From NCBI GenBank assembly GCA_019454985.1, contig JACFNF010000018.1, positions 1 to 34,244 of the forward strand: a stretch of 34,244 nucleotides of DNA, given 5' to 3'. The position numbers were made by a program, and so were the translations under genes. Source of the DNA: Bacteroidales bacterium. GTDB taxonomy: Bacteria; Bacteroidota; Bacteroidia; Bacteroidales; F082. Shown piece after piece: positions 7,373-16,363 of this stretch (position 1 is the first letter of the stretch; the number at the start of each line of letters is the position of its first letter). The notes under the pieces are model-generated. The model was given only the letters and a program-made list of their open reading frames with translations. It had not been told where the DNA came from and ran no database searches.

Positions 7373-8590
7373 TTATTTCTTTTTGTTATAGGCGCCTAAA
7401 TCAAAAGTAAGAGCAAAGCGAAGGGTATTTTGCAACGGGTTGTTGCGCGTATCCACCGGAATGAGATAGGAGAAATCGAGCCCGAAAACATTGTATCGAA
7501 GACCGGCGCCTAAGGTGAAAAACTTGCGGTTGCCTTTGGTCTTGTCTTCATAAAAAGCTCCTCCGCGAATGGCAAATACCTTGTTGTACCAGTACTCGGC
7601 TCCAACCGAAAAACTGAGTTCGCGCATCTCTTCCGAGAAACCACCCGGAGCATCATAAAACGACTGCAAAATGCCGGCTACTACTGATACATCATCGCTC
7701 ATGCCTTTGTCAATCTCATAATCACCTGTTGCGGGATCAACAACCGGATTCCCGGTGATGGTGTCTTTCTTATAAATAGGAGGGGTAGGAACTAATAGTT
7801 TGTTGACGTCAACTGTGAAAGCAATCTCGTTATAATCGTCGAGTGCAAGGGTAAGCGTAGGTCCAAAACGCAGATTGGTGGGGATGAAATCTTTTGCAAT
7901 GGATGTGTTCCGGTAACTGATTTTCGTGCCGATATTGCTCACATTGATCCCCCATGCAAAACGTGTGTCCACATCGCGGAACCAAACGACTTCCTTTTCC
8001 CAATAAACAGCAATGTCGGCTGCGGCGGAGATCCCTGCCGAGGTGTTTCCTCCGCCGACAACTTGTCCGCTGGTCAGGTTGGAATAGATAAACCTTCCGG
8101 CAACAGCACCCGACAGGTGTGGGGTAAGCTTACGCGAATAAGTTCCGTCTAAAGCCCATTCGCTCGGACGGAATGTACCCCTGTCGTCCCCATTATCGTC
8201 CGTAAACTGTATGTCGCCCAAGGTGAAAAATCGTAGGGTAGATGCAAAGGCCGAGTTTTCGTTAATGCGCTTGGCAAAAGCCAGATATGCAAGGTTCATA
8301 TCGGGTACAAGATTGCGGAGCCAGGGCGTGTAGGAAAGACCGACGCTCATATCGCTTTTCAGATAGGTGTATTTTGCAGGATTCCAGTGCATGGAATACA
8401 CATCGGGGCTGGTTGAAACACCGGCATCGCCCATCGAACCGGCACGGGTGTCGGGGGCTATCATCATAAACGGTACGGCAGTGGTAATGACATTGAGTGT
8501 GTTGCGGCCTGAAAGTTCCTGATAAGTTTGCGAAAATAGAGTGCCGGGCAAAATGGCAAAGAGGAGAAGGTAAACAATGCGATGTTTCAT
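7373..8590 (-). CDS. porV: Type IX secretion outer-membrane shuttle protein PorV (LptO)
   Basis: PorV is an outer-membrane beta-barrel that carries T9SS cargo from the translocon to the PorU sortase. The 405-aa protein has a signal peptide (MKHRIVYLLLFAILPGTLFSQ) and the family's N-terminal pattern: AVPFMMIAPDTRAGSMGDAG followed by SMHWNPAKY. Alternating barrel strands run to the C-terminus (LGAGLRYNVFGLDFSYLIP, LRFALTFDLG). I use the ATG at 8590 because the signal peptide begins there. It lies 77 bp after the second porU gene, in the usual porU-porV order, and is closed by the terminator at 7319-7349. Confidence 0.95.
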   Translation of the reverse strand: MKHRIVYLLLFAILPGTLFSQTYQELSGRNTLNVITTAVPFMMIAPDTRAGSMGDAGVSTSPDVYSMHWNPAKYTYLKSDMSVGLSYTPWLRNLVPDMNLAYLAFAKRINENSAFASTLRFFTLGDIQFTDDNGDDRGTFRPSEWALDGTYSRKLTPHLSGAVAGRFIYSNLTSGQVVGGGNTSAGISAAADIAVYWEKEVVWFRDVDTRFAWGINVSNIGTKISYRNTSIAKDFIPTNLRFGPTLTLALDDYNEIAFTVDVNKLLVPTPPIYKKDTITGNPVVDPATGDYEIDKGMSDDVSVVAGILQSFYDAPGGFSEEMRELSFSVGAEYWYNKVFAIRGGAFYEDKTKGNRKFFTLGAGLRYNVFGLDFSYLIPVDTRNNPLQNTLRFALTFDLGAYNKKK

Positions 8591-8667
8591 AAATAAAGAG
8601 GTGAACTTGTATTTCAATATGGTTGCTAAACGACTCATTTCGGTTTTTATTATTTTTTATGATTTTT

Positions 8668-11600
8668 TTATTCTTTAGAAGGTGTCAACATCAACTTCCG
8701 GCTTGCAGTGAAAACATCTCCATCCTGATCGGTGATAGTTACGCGATAGAGGTAAATCCCGCCCGGCAGACGACCCCCACTGTTGCTCCGGCCATCCCAT
8801 CTCAGGCGCAGCGTATGCGATTCGTCAGCGGTCATTTCTTTTTCAATCCGTGCAACGACCATGCCAGACAAATTGACAATGTCAATCGCGATTGTCAGCT
8901 TTTGCCCTGCTTTGTTGTGTTGAAGCACAAAATCGGTATAATCGTTTACGGGATTGGGTTGATTTTGAATCTGATTCACACTTAGTCGGGCATGTGGGTC
9001 AATCACGAAGCTGAGTTGCCTTTCCGATGAGTTGTTGTGCAAATCCCAGGCTTTCACCGTGAGCTTGTAATGTCCATCGGGGAGCGACCCAAGCGGGAAA
9101 ACGATACTCCCTTTGTCATAGGTATCCAAAGCCGGATGGAAATAATTGTCCAAATAGAAAAGCTCCGAAACCGGGCCTTCAAGTCGCAGGGTGATATTGC
9201 GCCCGATGCTATTTCCCAGAAAATGAATTCCTTGCGGGTCGTGCAGCTCGATGTAAACCACTGGTTCTCTGATGCTGTAGCCTCCGTCTTCAAAACCGGG
9301 TTCATTGAGAATCATCGTGATTTCAGGTCCCTGGCTGTCCTGAACCGCTTCATCGTCAAAACCGCCAAGAATCACATTGTTATAATATCCGCCTGCATCA
9401 CGCCGGTTGAGGGTGTCGCAGGCATAAAAACTCAGTTTTGCCTTCCCAAACTGATAGGCTATGTCTTTCGGAATGGGGAATTCAAACTCAAAACGCCCTT
9501 CGTTGACACTGACAATTCCTTTGTAAATCAGTTTCTCGAAAAATGAAAATGAGGCAACATCACTCTTGGGGTCATTGCCTAATGTTTTGAACACCGTTTT
9601 TTTGTCAAACATCTTGGCATACAGGAAACCGTTGAAATCATCCACCGGATTTCCGGTTTCATCGGTAATCCGACCTTCAATTTTTACCTGCGACATGGCT
9701 CCGATGGTGTCGGGTTGGGCATTGGCATTCAGGTTGTTGAATTGATCGAGCATGACCCTGAGTTGTGGATAAGCCGGCCGGAGTGCCGGATCGCCGAGCA
9801 ACACAAAATTATAAATATTGATTCCCGAAGGGTTTTTGCTGAGCCGGATGATGTCGCCCAAGCGACGAATACGTGTTTTGCCCGGTTCGAAAAGATTGTC
9901 GTAAACTTTCATGTTGAGGGCAAAATTGGAATGGGCAAATGCCAGCCTGGTGGTGGTCATCAAGGCAATGGCGCCTCCTTTGGGATTGAGCAGCAAGCGT
10001 TCACCGGCCGAAACAAAGCCCGGATTGTCAAAACGGCTGAACTCGCAAGTGGCCGTGATGAAAAATGACAGCTTGTCGTAGTTGCTCAAATTTTCGATTG
10101 CGCTGACGGGAAATACTTTTTCATCTGTCAGACCGTTGATCCCGCCATGTCCGGTATAGTTTACAATCAGGCTGCCTTCGTCAATTTTTTCGAGTAAGGT
10201 TTTGTTTGCTTGCGGAAAAAGATAACCTCCGGGAACCGTGGTCCGGATGAAGCTGTCAATATAAACTTTGCTGATGTTCAAATTCTGATAAGCCGTGTCC
10301 ACGCGATTGCTTAACGACTCGGCCTGGTTGAAATGGAGATTGAAATCGCCATCGTCTGCCATGAAAAGGATGTTGTTGCGCCATTCGCCATTTTTGGCGC
10401 TGTTGCGCTCCAGATAATGTTTCACTTTATCCACCATTACCCGGGCTTCGGCCTGGGTGTTCACCGGAAAACGTCCGATACCAATATCAAGCACTCCGGC
10501 CATTTCCAACCCTTCATTCGGATCTAACAGTCCAAAATAGTCATCGCTCACATAACTGTATGAGTTTGTTAATGAGCTGCTTGCCTGATAAGTGGGAACA
10601 ATGTTGGTATTGTTTTCCAAGCGGTTTTTATAGTCGAATGAGCCATCGCCAAATAGGAGGAGATAAGCCAGATTTCCGCCGCTTTTTCGATAGACCATAC
10701 GCACAAAATCCCGTATAGCGGTAATATCTTGCTTACCACTGCCAAATTCGTTATAGATTTCGTCGAGATTGACAACCACACTGTTTAATCCATCATCGGC
10801 ATAATGTGCCGAGACCAACTCATGGGCATATTCAAGAAACATGTGCGGCGCCACAATCAGCATGTCGGCAGATTCAATGGCATGAAGGTTTTGGTTGTTT
10901 ATGTGCTCAAAACGCAAAGGTGTCAAGGTGTTGCCTGGTTCAAACATCACATACAACCTTAAACTGTCGGATGTTGCCTTGAAAGTCAAATCATCGTTCT
11001 CAATGGCAAAGGGCTGTGCTTCGGGCAAAAGGGGATTGGTGACATCCCAAAGATGAACTGCATCGGAATGTCCCTGAACAACAAAACGAGCCACACCATT
11101 GGGCATCACCAATTCAGGATTGCTGAAAAGGAGCTGCTGCGAAGGGTGATATTTCAGCTGACACCAGGCTTCGAGGCGCAAATAGGCGAGCCATGCCTTG
11201 GCATTATCTTGTTGGGCATTGATTTTCAATGCAATATCAATGTCAGATTGAGTTGTTTCAAAATTCAGGTTTCTAAGCACTTCCCAGGCGTAGGTGGTGC
11301 TCTCCGGACTGAGTTGAATAAAACTTGCTCCAACAACGATCGGAACGCCGTTTGCGCTCACATCGAAGCTAAAGCTTTCTGAAACACTTCGCCCGGCCAT
11401 TTTTACTTCGAACCGCACCGGACGATTGATTTGACGATCCGGGAAATCGAAATGGAATTGTGCTTCAGGCGACGAATTGGTCAGCTCCTCACCATACCAT
11501 TCTTTCCCCGAAAGGATAAGGTTGACAAGGTCGCGTTCGTGGACAAGATGCCTCAAATAGTGTGTGGTTTCTTTTTGTGGAAGCCCGGCGGGTTCATTTC

Positions 11601-12129
11601 TTGCCCCAACCCGTTTGCCTTGACGATCGAGTACTGTCAAAAAATAAAAATTCGTATCGCTGTAATAATGAATCTGATGCACAAACCGATTGTTCTGCCA
11701 TTGCCACTGCATTGTACTTTCGCCATAAAAATACAAGGCATCGTCAACATCAAAATGCCCGTCGTTTTCACCCTTGACCATGATGGCATTTTCGAACAAA
11801 TCATCAATTCGTTCGGCATTGTTCGACTCGGGGAGCATCCGGCCGCCGTTTCCGAAGACTGCAAGCTGACGCGGATCGAGTGAAGCCACATCAAAGCCCA
11901 TTTCTTGCAATAGATTGAAATCAATCTTGTAAATGCCGGTTTCAGTAATGGCAATTTTTACCCATTTACCGTTTGCCAAAACCGAATTGTCAGCATAAGG
12001 CGGGTCGCCGCCTAACTTTGCCAAGGAGCCGGACTGCGTAAATGCCGGATTTTGAGCCATGAAAAACAGACCCAAAGCCAAAAGCCAGACCAATGGCGAT
12101 GAAAACAAACGGATTTGGAAAAACTTCAC
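8668..12129 (-). CDS. PorU-type C25 (gingipain-family) cysteine peptidase, second copy with short N-terminus
   Basis: This is a second PorU-like sortase, 1153 aa. The catalytic pair is intact: His661 in YTGHGG and Cys695 in TATCEFSRFD. It shares with its neighbour the entry segment GKWVKIAITETGIYKIDF, LAVFGNGGRMLPE, LLLFGDGSFDYKNR and a C-terminal FlgD-like Ig domain (QPNPVNDYTDF to GGIYLYRVTI). It lacks the first 120 or so mature residues seen in the copy upstream. I propose a GTG start at 12129, ten bases after the upstream stop: it begins a clean signal peptide (KFFQIRLF, then a hydrophobic core, then PAFTQ). An ATG at 12198 would overlap porU and the one at 12060 would cut the signal peptide. 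Whether it acts as a sortase or has a new role is unknown. Confidence 0.88.
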   Translation of the reverse strand: MKFFQIRLFSSPLVWLLALGLFFMAQNPAFTQSGSLAKLGGDPPYADNSVLANGKWVKIAITETGIYKIDFNLLQEMGFDVASLDPRQLAVFGNGGRMLPESNNAERIDDLFENAIMVKGENDGHFDVDDALYFYGESTMQWQWQNNRFVHQIHYYSDTNFYFLTVLDRQGKRVGARNEPAGLPQKETTHYLRHLVHERDLVNLILSGKEWYGEELTNSSPEAQFHFDFPDRQINRPVRFEVKMAGRSVSESFSFDVSANGVPIVVGASFIQLSPESTTYAWEVLRNLNFETTQSDIDIALKINAQQDNAKAWLAYLRLEAWCQLKYHPSQQLLFSNPELVMPNGVARFVVQGHSDAVHLWDVTNPLLPEAQPFAIENDDLTFKATSDSLRLYVMFEPGNTLTPLRFEHINNQNLHAIESADMLIVAPHMFLEYAHELVSAHYADDGLNSVVVNLDEIYNEFGSGKQDITAIRDFVRMVYRKSGGNLAYLLLFGDGSFDYKNRLENNTNIVPTYQASSSLTNSYSYVSDDYFGLLDPNEGLEMAGVLDIGIGRFPVNTQAEARVMVDKVKHYLERNSAKNGEWRNNILFMADDGDFNLHFNQAESLSNRVDTAYQNLNISKVYIDSFIRTTVPGGYLFPQANKTLLEKIDEGSLIVNYTGHGGINGLTDEKVFPVSAIENLSNYDKLSFFITATCEFSRFDNPGFVSAGERLLLNPKGGAIALMTTTRLAFAHSNFALNMKVYDNLFEPGKTRIRRLGDIIRLSKNPSGINIYNFVLLGDPALRPAYPQLRVMLDQFNNLNANAQPDTIGAMSQVKIEGRITDETGNPVDDFNGFLYAKMFDKKTVFKTLGNDPKSDVASFSFFEKLIYKGIVSVNEGRFEFEFPIPKDIAYQFGKAKLSFYACDTLNRRDAGGYYNNVILGGFDDEAVQDSQGPEITMILNEPGFEDGGYSIREPVVYIELHDPQGIHFLGNSIGRNITLRLEGPVSELFYLDNYFHPALDTYDKGSIVFPLGSLPDGHYKLTVKAWDLHNNSSERQLSFVIDPHARLSVNQIQNQPNPVNDYTDFVLQHNKAGQKLTIAIDIVNLSGMVVARIEKEMTADESHTLRLRWDGRSNSGGRLPGGIYLYRVTITDQDGDVFTASRKLMLTPSKE

Positions 12130-12139
12130 AGTATAAATC

Positions 12140-15100
12140 TCAGTAATAAAACAGCTTGGACATGGATTGTGCTTTTTGGCCTTTGTTATTGCCCACAATC
12201 ACGCGGTAAAGATACAAACCTTTTGCAATCTGATTGCCGTTGCCGGCTTTTCCGTCCCACAGAATGGGCTGGGTCATATAGCCGCTATTGAACTGATTCT
12301 CACTGCGCAAGGTCCGGATGTGCTGCCCGGTTGTGCTGAAAATCTGTACTTCCACATCCAAGGGCTCCGCCGATTGGTTATGATTGACCACAAAGGATGT
12401 AGTTTCGGCAAACGGGTTGGGGTAGTTTCTGGCATTTTCGACTCGCAGTGATCCGGAAGGAACTACCTCAAAATGAATACTTTGGCTTGAGGAATTATTG
12501 AATACATCCCATGCTTTCAGTGTCAGCGTATATTTCCCGGCTTTGAGGTTCGCAAAAGGGTAGAGGACAGTGCCTTCGGTAGATGAGTTGAGTTTCCCGA
12601 CAAAAAACTCATTCAATATGGCTTGCACCTCGCTTGGCCCGCTCAAATTTGCAACCAAATCGTGGCCAATGCCCGAACCTGTGGTGTTGATTCCGTTTTC
12701 GTCGGAAAGAAGAGCCAGCAAACGAGGATTTTCGTCCGTAAAACCTCCGCTGACAAAGGTGGTATCGCCAATAAACAGTTTAATTCTGGGGCCATCGTGG
12801 TCTTCAACGCTGTTGTTGCTGTAACCGCCAACGATGAAATCTTCAAAATACCCCTGTGCATCGGTTTGGCCATTGGTGGCGTAATAGCTGATACGACCGC
12901 TCCCATACTTATAGGCAATGTCTTTGGGGATGATAAAACTAAACTCAAAATGTCCGTTTCTCACCTCCACTGTACTCTTATTCAATACACTCGACCGAAG
13001 CGGGAAACTGGCCTTCGGACCTTGATCTCCATAGGTTTGAACAATATTTTCCTTATCGAATACCGTGGCATACAATTTTCCGTTAAAAGTGCTGAGCAGT
13101 TGTCCTTCACGGTTGGTAATGACGCCTTTTACCGTAACGCGATCCAAAGCTTTCAGCGTGTCGGAAAGTGCTTCGGCCGGCCGACCATTGATGTGGGTGG
13201 TCATCACTTTTTCATGCGGAAAACTGAGTTGCAAAGCGGGATCGCCCAACAGCACGAACTTGCGGTCGTTGGCGTCGCCGGCAAGCTTCGATTTGCGGAC
13301 CACATCGCCAAAGCGGGCATATTCGCCATTTTCACGTTTGAAGATGTTGTCCTGGAAAATCGCCCTGTTCAGTCGTAAATTGCTGATCGAATAAGTTGCC
13401 CGTGCTGTGGTGAACATGGCAATGGCACCACCGTATGGGTTGAGAAAGACCATTTCGCCGGCCGATTGCCGCTGTGCGTCGTCGTAACGCGAAAATTCAC
13501 AGGTAGCAGTGATGAAGATGGGGAGTTTGTTGCGGTTGCGCCAGCCGCGAATATCGGCAATCTCCAGAATGCGTTCCTCAGCCCAGCCTACCTCGCCGCC
13601 GTGGCCGGAATAGTTCATCACCAAGGTGCCGCGCTCCATTTTGCGGTTGATGGCTTCGTTCACATCCGGAGCCTTCTGCCCGCCAGGGGTGGCCACCTGA
13701 CGGTAGGCATCCAAATGAATCTTGTCGAGATTGAAATCGGGGTATTCCGTACGCAACAATGAAGCCACATTCTCCGAATCATTGAGGTGTGTGTTTGAAT
13801 CGCCGTCATCCGAAACCAAAGTGATCTCGTTGCGCCAAGGGCTTCTCACCTCATCATCGCTCGAAAGATAACGTACAATTTTGTCCACAACTTGCTGTGC
13901 TTCTGTGGCAGTGGCTACCGGAAAGCGCCCGATGCCGATGTCGAGTAAATTGTTATTGCCCGTCCCCTCATTGGTATCCAAATAACCAAAAAAATCGTCC
14001 GTGGCAATAGAGTAGAGCATACTCACCGAGTTAACCGACTGGAATGTCGGGACAAAATTGGTGTTGTCCGTTATTCGGTCTTTAAAATCGAAGGAGGCAT
14101 CCCCGAAAAGAAGTAGATATTTCAGCTCTTTTCCGGGAGTGCTCCGGGTATAGAGCATTCGGGCAAAATCGCGAATGGCTGAAATGTCCTGAGCACCTGA
14201 GCTGAACTCATTGTATATGAGGGATGGTGTGGTAACAAAAACCGATAAACCGCTTTGATCGCGGTGGATATTGGCTAAACGTTGGGCTTGGTCTATAAAA
14301 TCAGGATGTGTAACAATCAGATAATCAATGTCCCTGATCCCATGAAGGTTCTGATTTGCCACTTTCTCTACTTTTTCCACACTCAGATAACTTTGATGAT
14401 CGAAGGCGATAAAACGTCTGACAATAGTGGCATCGGCCTTAAATTTGGCTGTATTCCCCGAAAATTGCAAACTCATCTTTTGTGGGTTGACGGCTTCAGT
14501 GATATCCCATACCTCAACTCCCGACGCCTGGGCGAGCTGCATCTCCACCACGGTGTTTCCGGCAAGAAGGGTGTTGTTGAAGTGCATCTGCGGCCCTCTG
14601 AAAACAAGACTGCGCCAGGCGTTTACGCTGATATAGTCGAGCCAGCCGCGGGCCGAACTGATCGAACGGTTGAAAGTGAGCGCAACGTTCACCTGATCGC
14701 CCCGGGGTTTGAAAGTACGCGTCAATCCGTTGGCCGTAGCCCAGTCGTAACTCGTGGCAGTGGTAGATTCCATGGGCACAGTCTGGTTAATCTGATTGTC
14801 CACGACAATCTGAAAAGAAGAAGGGGCAAAGGCGCGTGCTGCCAGTTGCACATCAATGCGGGCGTCATATTCGGTGAGCAAATCGGGAAAAATAAACGGA
14901 TAGTTTCTGGTTAGTGTAACGTCGAACAAATCGCCATACCAGGTGCGACCGGTATTGGTGAGGTTGTACAAATCCTGTTCAACTTTCTGGTAATCCAAAA
15001 AACGGTTTACCTCTAACGATACAACACCTTCAGTATGTGTAGTTTGAAGTCTTTTGCCGTTTTCAGGCCCGATGATGATGTAATAATAGGCATAGTCGTC

Positions 15101-15922
15101 GTAATAATTTGGGCGATGTTCGAAAAAACCGATGGATGGGTTGTAGTCCCACACCAGCGGACCCTGACCGTAAAAAAGAATATAGTCGCCCGGATCCATC
15201 ACTCCATCGGCCTCGCCTACCACCACGATGTGATTCTCGACGAGGTCGTCGTAACGTGGCATGGCATTATTTTCGGGCAGCGTACCACCGCCATTGCCAA
15301 AAAGCCTGAGCTTGCGCGGATCAATACCTGCCGGCTGAATCCCGATTGCCTGAAGATCGGAATAGCTAATCTTGTAGATCCCGCTTTCACTGATCCGGAT
15401 CTTATACCAATCGCCGTCGGCTAATACCGAACGGCTTGCCGTTGACTGAACGTTTTTTACTTCAACCAGGCCAGGCTCATAAGAATAAACGAGCTCAAAA
15501 TCAACTAATTGCTCGATAAGGCCATTTTCGGAGTTTTTCCGAAGAGGCAACAATTCCAGAAAAGCAAACGATTGGCCTTTGCCCGTCATCTGCCTGATCG
15601 AGAGCGGAAACTCAGTTGTAAGGATGGCGCTTTCATCAATCTGGGCTGCCTTTTTTTCGATGAAAACAGTTTTTTCAACGATAAGTTGGCACGAAACACG
15701 GATGGCTTCATCAAAAAGGGCAATCCGATCGTTGAAAACCGGCAAAGAACGAAACTGATCAGAAACTGAACTTAGATTTTCCGTCAATCCATCACCCGAT
15801 GCTTTAAAATAACGACTGTCGGTGCTCCAATCCAAATGGATTTTATGCTGCCATAGAAGCTCCTGCGAATGTAAATTATAGAATAATAGTAAGGTAATGA
15901 GTAAATATATCGTGCGCTTCAT
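12140..15922 (-). CDS. porU: Type IX secretion sortase PorU (C25 cysteine peptidase), full-length copy
   Basis: PorU removes the C-terminal signal of T9SS cargo and attaches the protein to surface lipopolysaccharide. The 1260-aa protein has a signal peptide (MKRTIYLLITLLLFYNLHSQ), an N-terminal domain of roughly 150 residues, then DGDWYKIRISESGIYKI, a gingipain-like catalytic domain with His774 (YSGHGG) and Cys808 (TATCEFSRYD), and a C-terminal FlgD-like domain ending NPFAETTSF to KGLYLYRVIV. It is first in the porU-porU-porV operon and divergent from gldJ, a neighbourhood known from other gliding Bacteroidota. The ATG at 15922 begins the signal peptide. Confidence 0.93.
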   Translation of the reverse strand: MKRTIYLLITLLLFYNLHSQELLWQHKIHLDWSTDSRYFKASGDGLTENLSSVSDQFRSLPVFNDRIALFDEAIRVSCQLIVEKTVFIEKKAAQIDESAILTTEFPLSIRQMTGKGQSFAFLELLPLRKNSENGLIEQLVDFELVYSYEPGLVEVKNVQSTASRSVLADGDWYKIRISESGIYKISYSDLQAIGIQPAGIDPRKLRLFGNGGGTLPENNAMPRYDDLVENHIVVVGEADGVMDPGDYILFYGQGPLVWDYNPSIGFFEHRPNYYDDYAYYYIIIGPENGKRLQTTHTEGVVSLEVNRFLDYQKVEQDLYNLTNTGRTWYGDLFDVTLTRNYPFIFPDLLTEYDARIDVQLAARAFAPSSFQIVVDNQINQTVPMESTTATSYDWATANGLTRTFKPRGDQVNVALTFNRSISSARGWLDYISVNAWRSLVFRGPQMHFNNTLLAGNTVVEMQLAQASGVEVWDITEAVNPQKMSLQFSGNTAKFKADATIVRRFIAFDHQSYLSVEKVEKVANQNLHGIRDIDYLIVTHPDFIDQAQRLANIHRDQSGLSVFVTTPSLIYNEFSSGAQDISAIRDFARMLYTRSTPGKELKYLLLFGDASFDFKDRITDNTNFVPTFQSVNSVSMLYSIATDDFFGYLDTNEGTGNNNLLDIGIGRFPVATATEAQQVVDKIVRYLSSDDEVRSPWRNEITLVSDDGDSNTHLNDSENVASLLRTEYPDFNLDKIHLDAYRQVATPGGQKAPDVNEAINRKMERGTLVMNYSGHGGEVGWAEERILEIADIRGWRNRNKLPIFITATCEFSRYDDAQRQSAGEMVFLNPYGGAIAMFTTARATYSISNLRLNRAIFQDNIFKRENGEYARFGDVVRKSKLAGDANDRKFVLLGDPALQLSFPHEKVMTTHINGRPAEALSDTLKALDRVTVKGVITNREGQLLSTFNGKLYATVFDKENIVQTYGDQGPKASFPLRSSVLNKSTVEVRNGHFEFSFIIPKDIAYKYGSGRISYYATNGQTDAQGYFEDFIVGGYSNNSVEDHDGPRIKLFIGDTTFVSGGFTDENPRLLALLSDENGINTTGSGIGHDLVANLSGPSEVQAILNEFFVGKLNSSTEGTVLYPFANLKAGKYTLTLKAWDVFNNSSSQSIHFEVVPSGSLRVENARNYPNPFAETTSFVVNHNQSAEPLDVEVQIFSTTGQHIRTLRSENQFNSGYMTQPILWDGKAGNGNQIAKGLYLYRVIVGNNKGQKAQSMSKLFYY

Positions 15923-15966
15923 CGTGTTCAAAAAGGTTATTGTCGGTGCATTGATTGACAAACAAG

Positions 15967-15998
15967 CAAAAGTACAAAAGGTTGAAGTGCACTTTTGC
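15967..15998 (-). promoter_or_regulatory. porU promoter with overlapping palindromes
   Basis: On the minus strand TACTTTTG (15974-15967) matches the -7 consensus, about 45 nt before the porU ATG. The perfect palindrome AAGTGCACTT (15985-15994) lies 10 nt upstream of it. GCAAAAGT (15966-15973) and ACTTTTGC (15991-15998) form an inverted repeat that includes part of the -7 box. No TTG is at the -33 position, which would suit a promoter needing an activator. Confidence 0.5.
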
Positions 15999-16164
15999 TT
16001 CGATGTTCAGCTACTCCTAAAATTTATTAGTCAAATGCAAAACGAAACACAGCCTCGATTATTGCACGCTTCCGGCATAAGCTGACCTTTTTAAGGTGAT
16101 GTGAATGCGAAAGCATTGTTTTGAAAATGCCAAAATTCGGAAGTAATTATTCAACGAAATCATA

Positions 16165-16172
16165 TACATTTG
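16165..16172 (+). promoter_or_regulatory. Candidate -7 box of gldJ
   Basis: TACATTTG matches TAnnTTTG. No strong -33 TTG is in place. If this is the start, the gldJ leader is about 185 nt, much longer than the leaders implied for other genes here, and it includes the direct repeats and GAGCTC palindromes downstream. Confidence 0.45.
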
Positions 16173-16200
16173 CAACAATTTTGAATCGGCTGCTATGTCG

Positions 16201-16222
16201 CATGATTTGACCATGTTTTGAC
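16201..16222 (+). repeat. Tandem 11-bp direct repeat upstream of gldJ
   Basis: CATGATTTGAC is followed immediately by CATGTTTTGAC, two 11-bp units with one mismatch. A period of about one helical turn is typical of sites bound side by side by two regulator monomers. No regulator is known. Confidence 0.5.
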
Positions 16223-16363
16223 AATTTTAGCGGCATTTTGGTGAACAGAAAGGCTTTTTTGAAGATTTTGAGCTCTAAAACGCATAAATGGCACAATAAA
16301 ATGAGCTCATTTATAGTTAGGAGAGTGATTTTTTCTTGAACGATGAAAGTCAACAATAAACAA

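Larger units (their letters stand above)
15923..16363. other. Divergent intergenic region between porU and gldJ
   Basis: These 440 bp hold no convincing gene. They contain the porU promoter; two small hairpins at 16085-16097 (ACCTT/AAGGT) and 16104-16117 (AATGC-GAAA-GCATT, a GNRA tetraloop); the gldJ -7 box at 16165; a tandem 11-bp direct repeat at 16201-16222; and two palindromes centred on GAGCTC at 16270 and 16303. This is dense for a Bacteroidota intergenic region and suggests regulation of both transcripts. Confidence 0.6.

Noticed and set aside
12130..12198. ATG start at 12198 for the second porU copy
   Set aside because: It would overlap the end of the first copy by 59 bp and place a polar, Cys-containing stretch before the signal peptide; the GTG at 12129 gives a normal signal peptide.
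12623..13378. Open frame of 251 codons on the plus strand opposite porU
   Set aside because: It lies wholly inside a well-supported PorU gene on the other strand, has no promoter or recognisable domain, and looks like a mirror of porU codon use.
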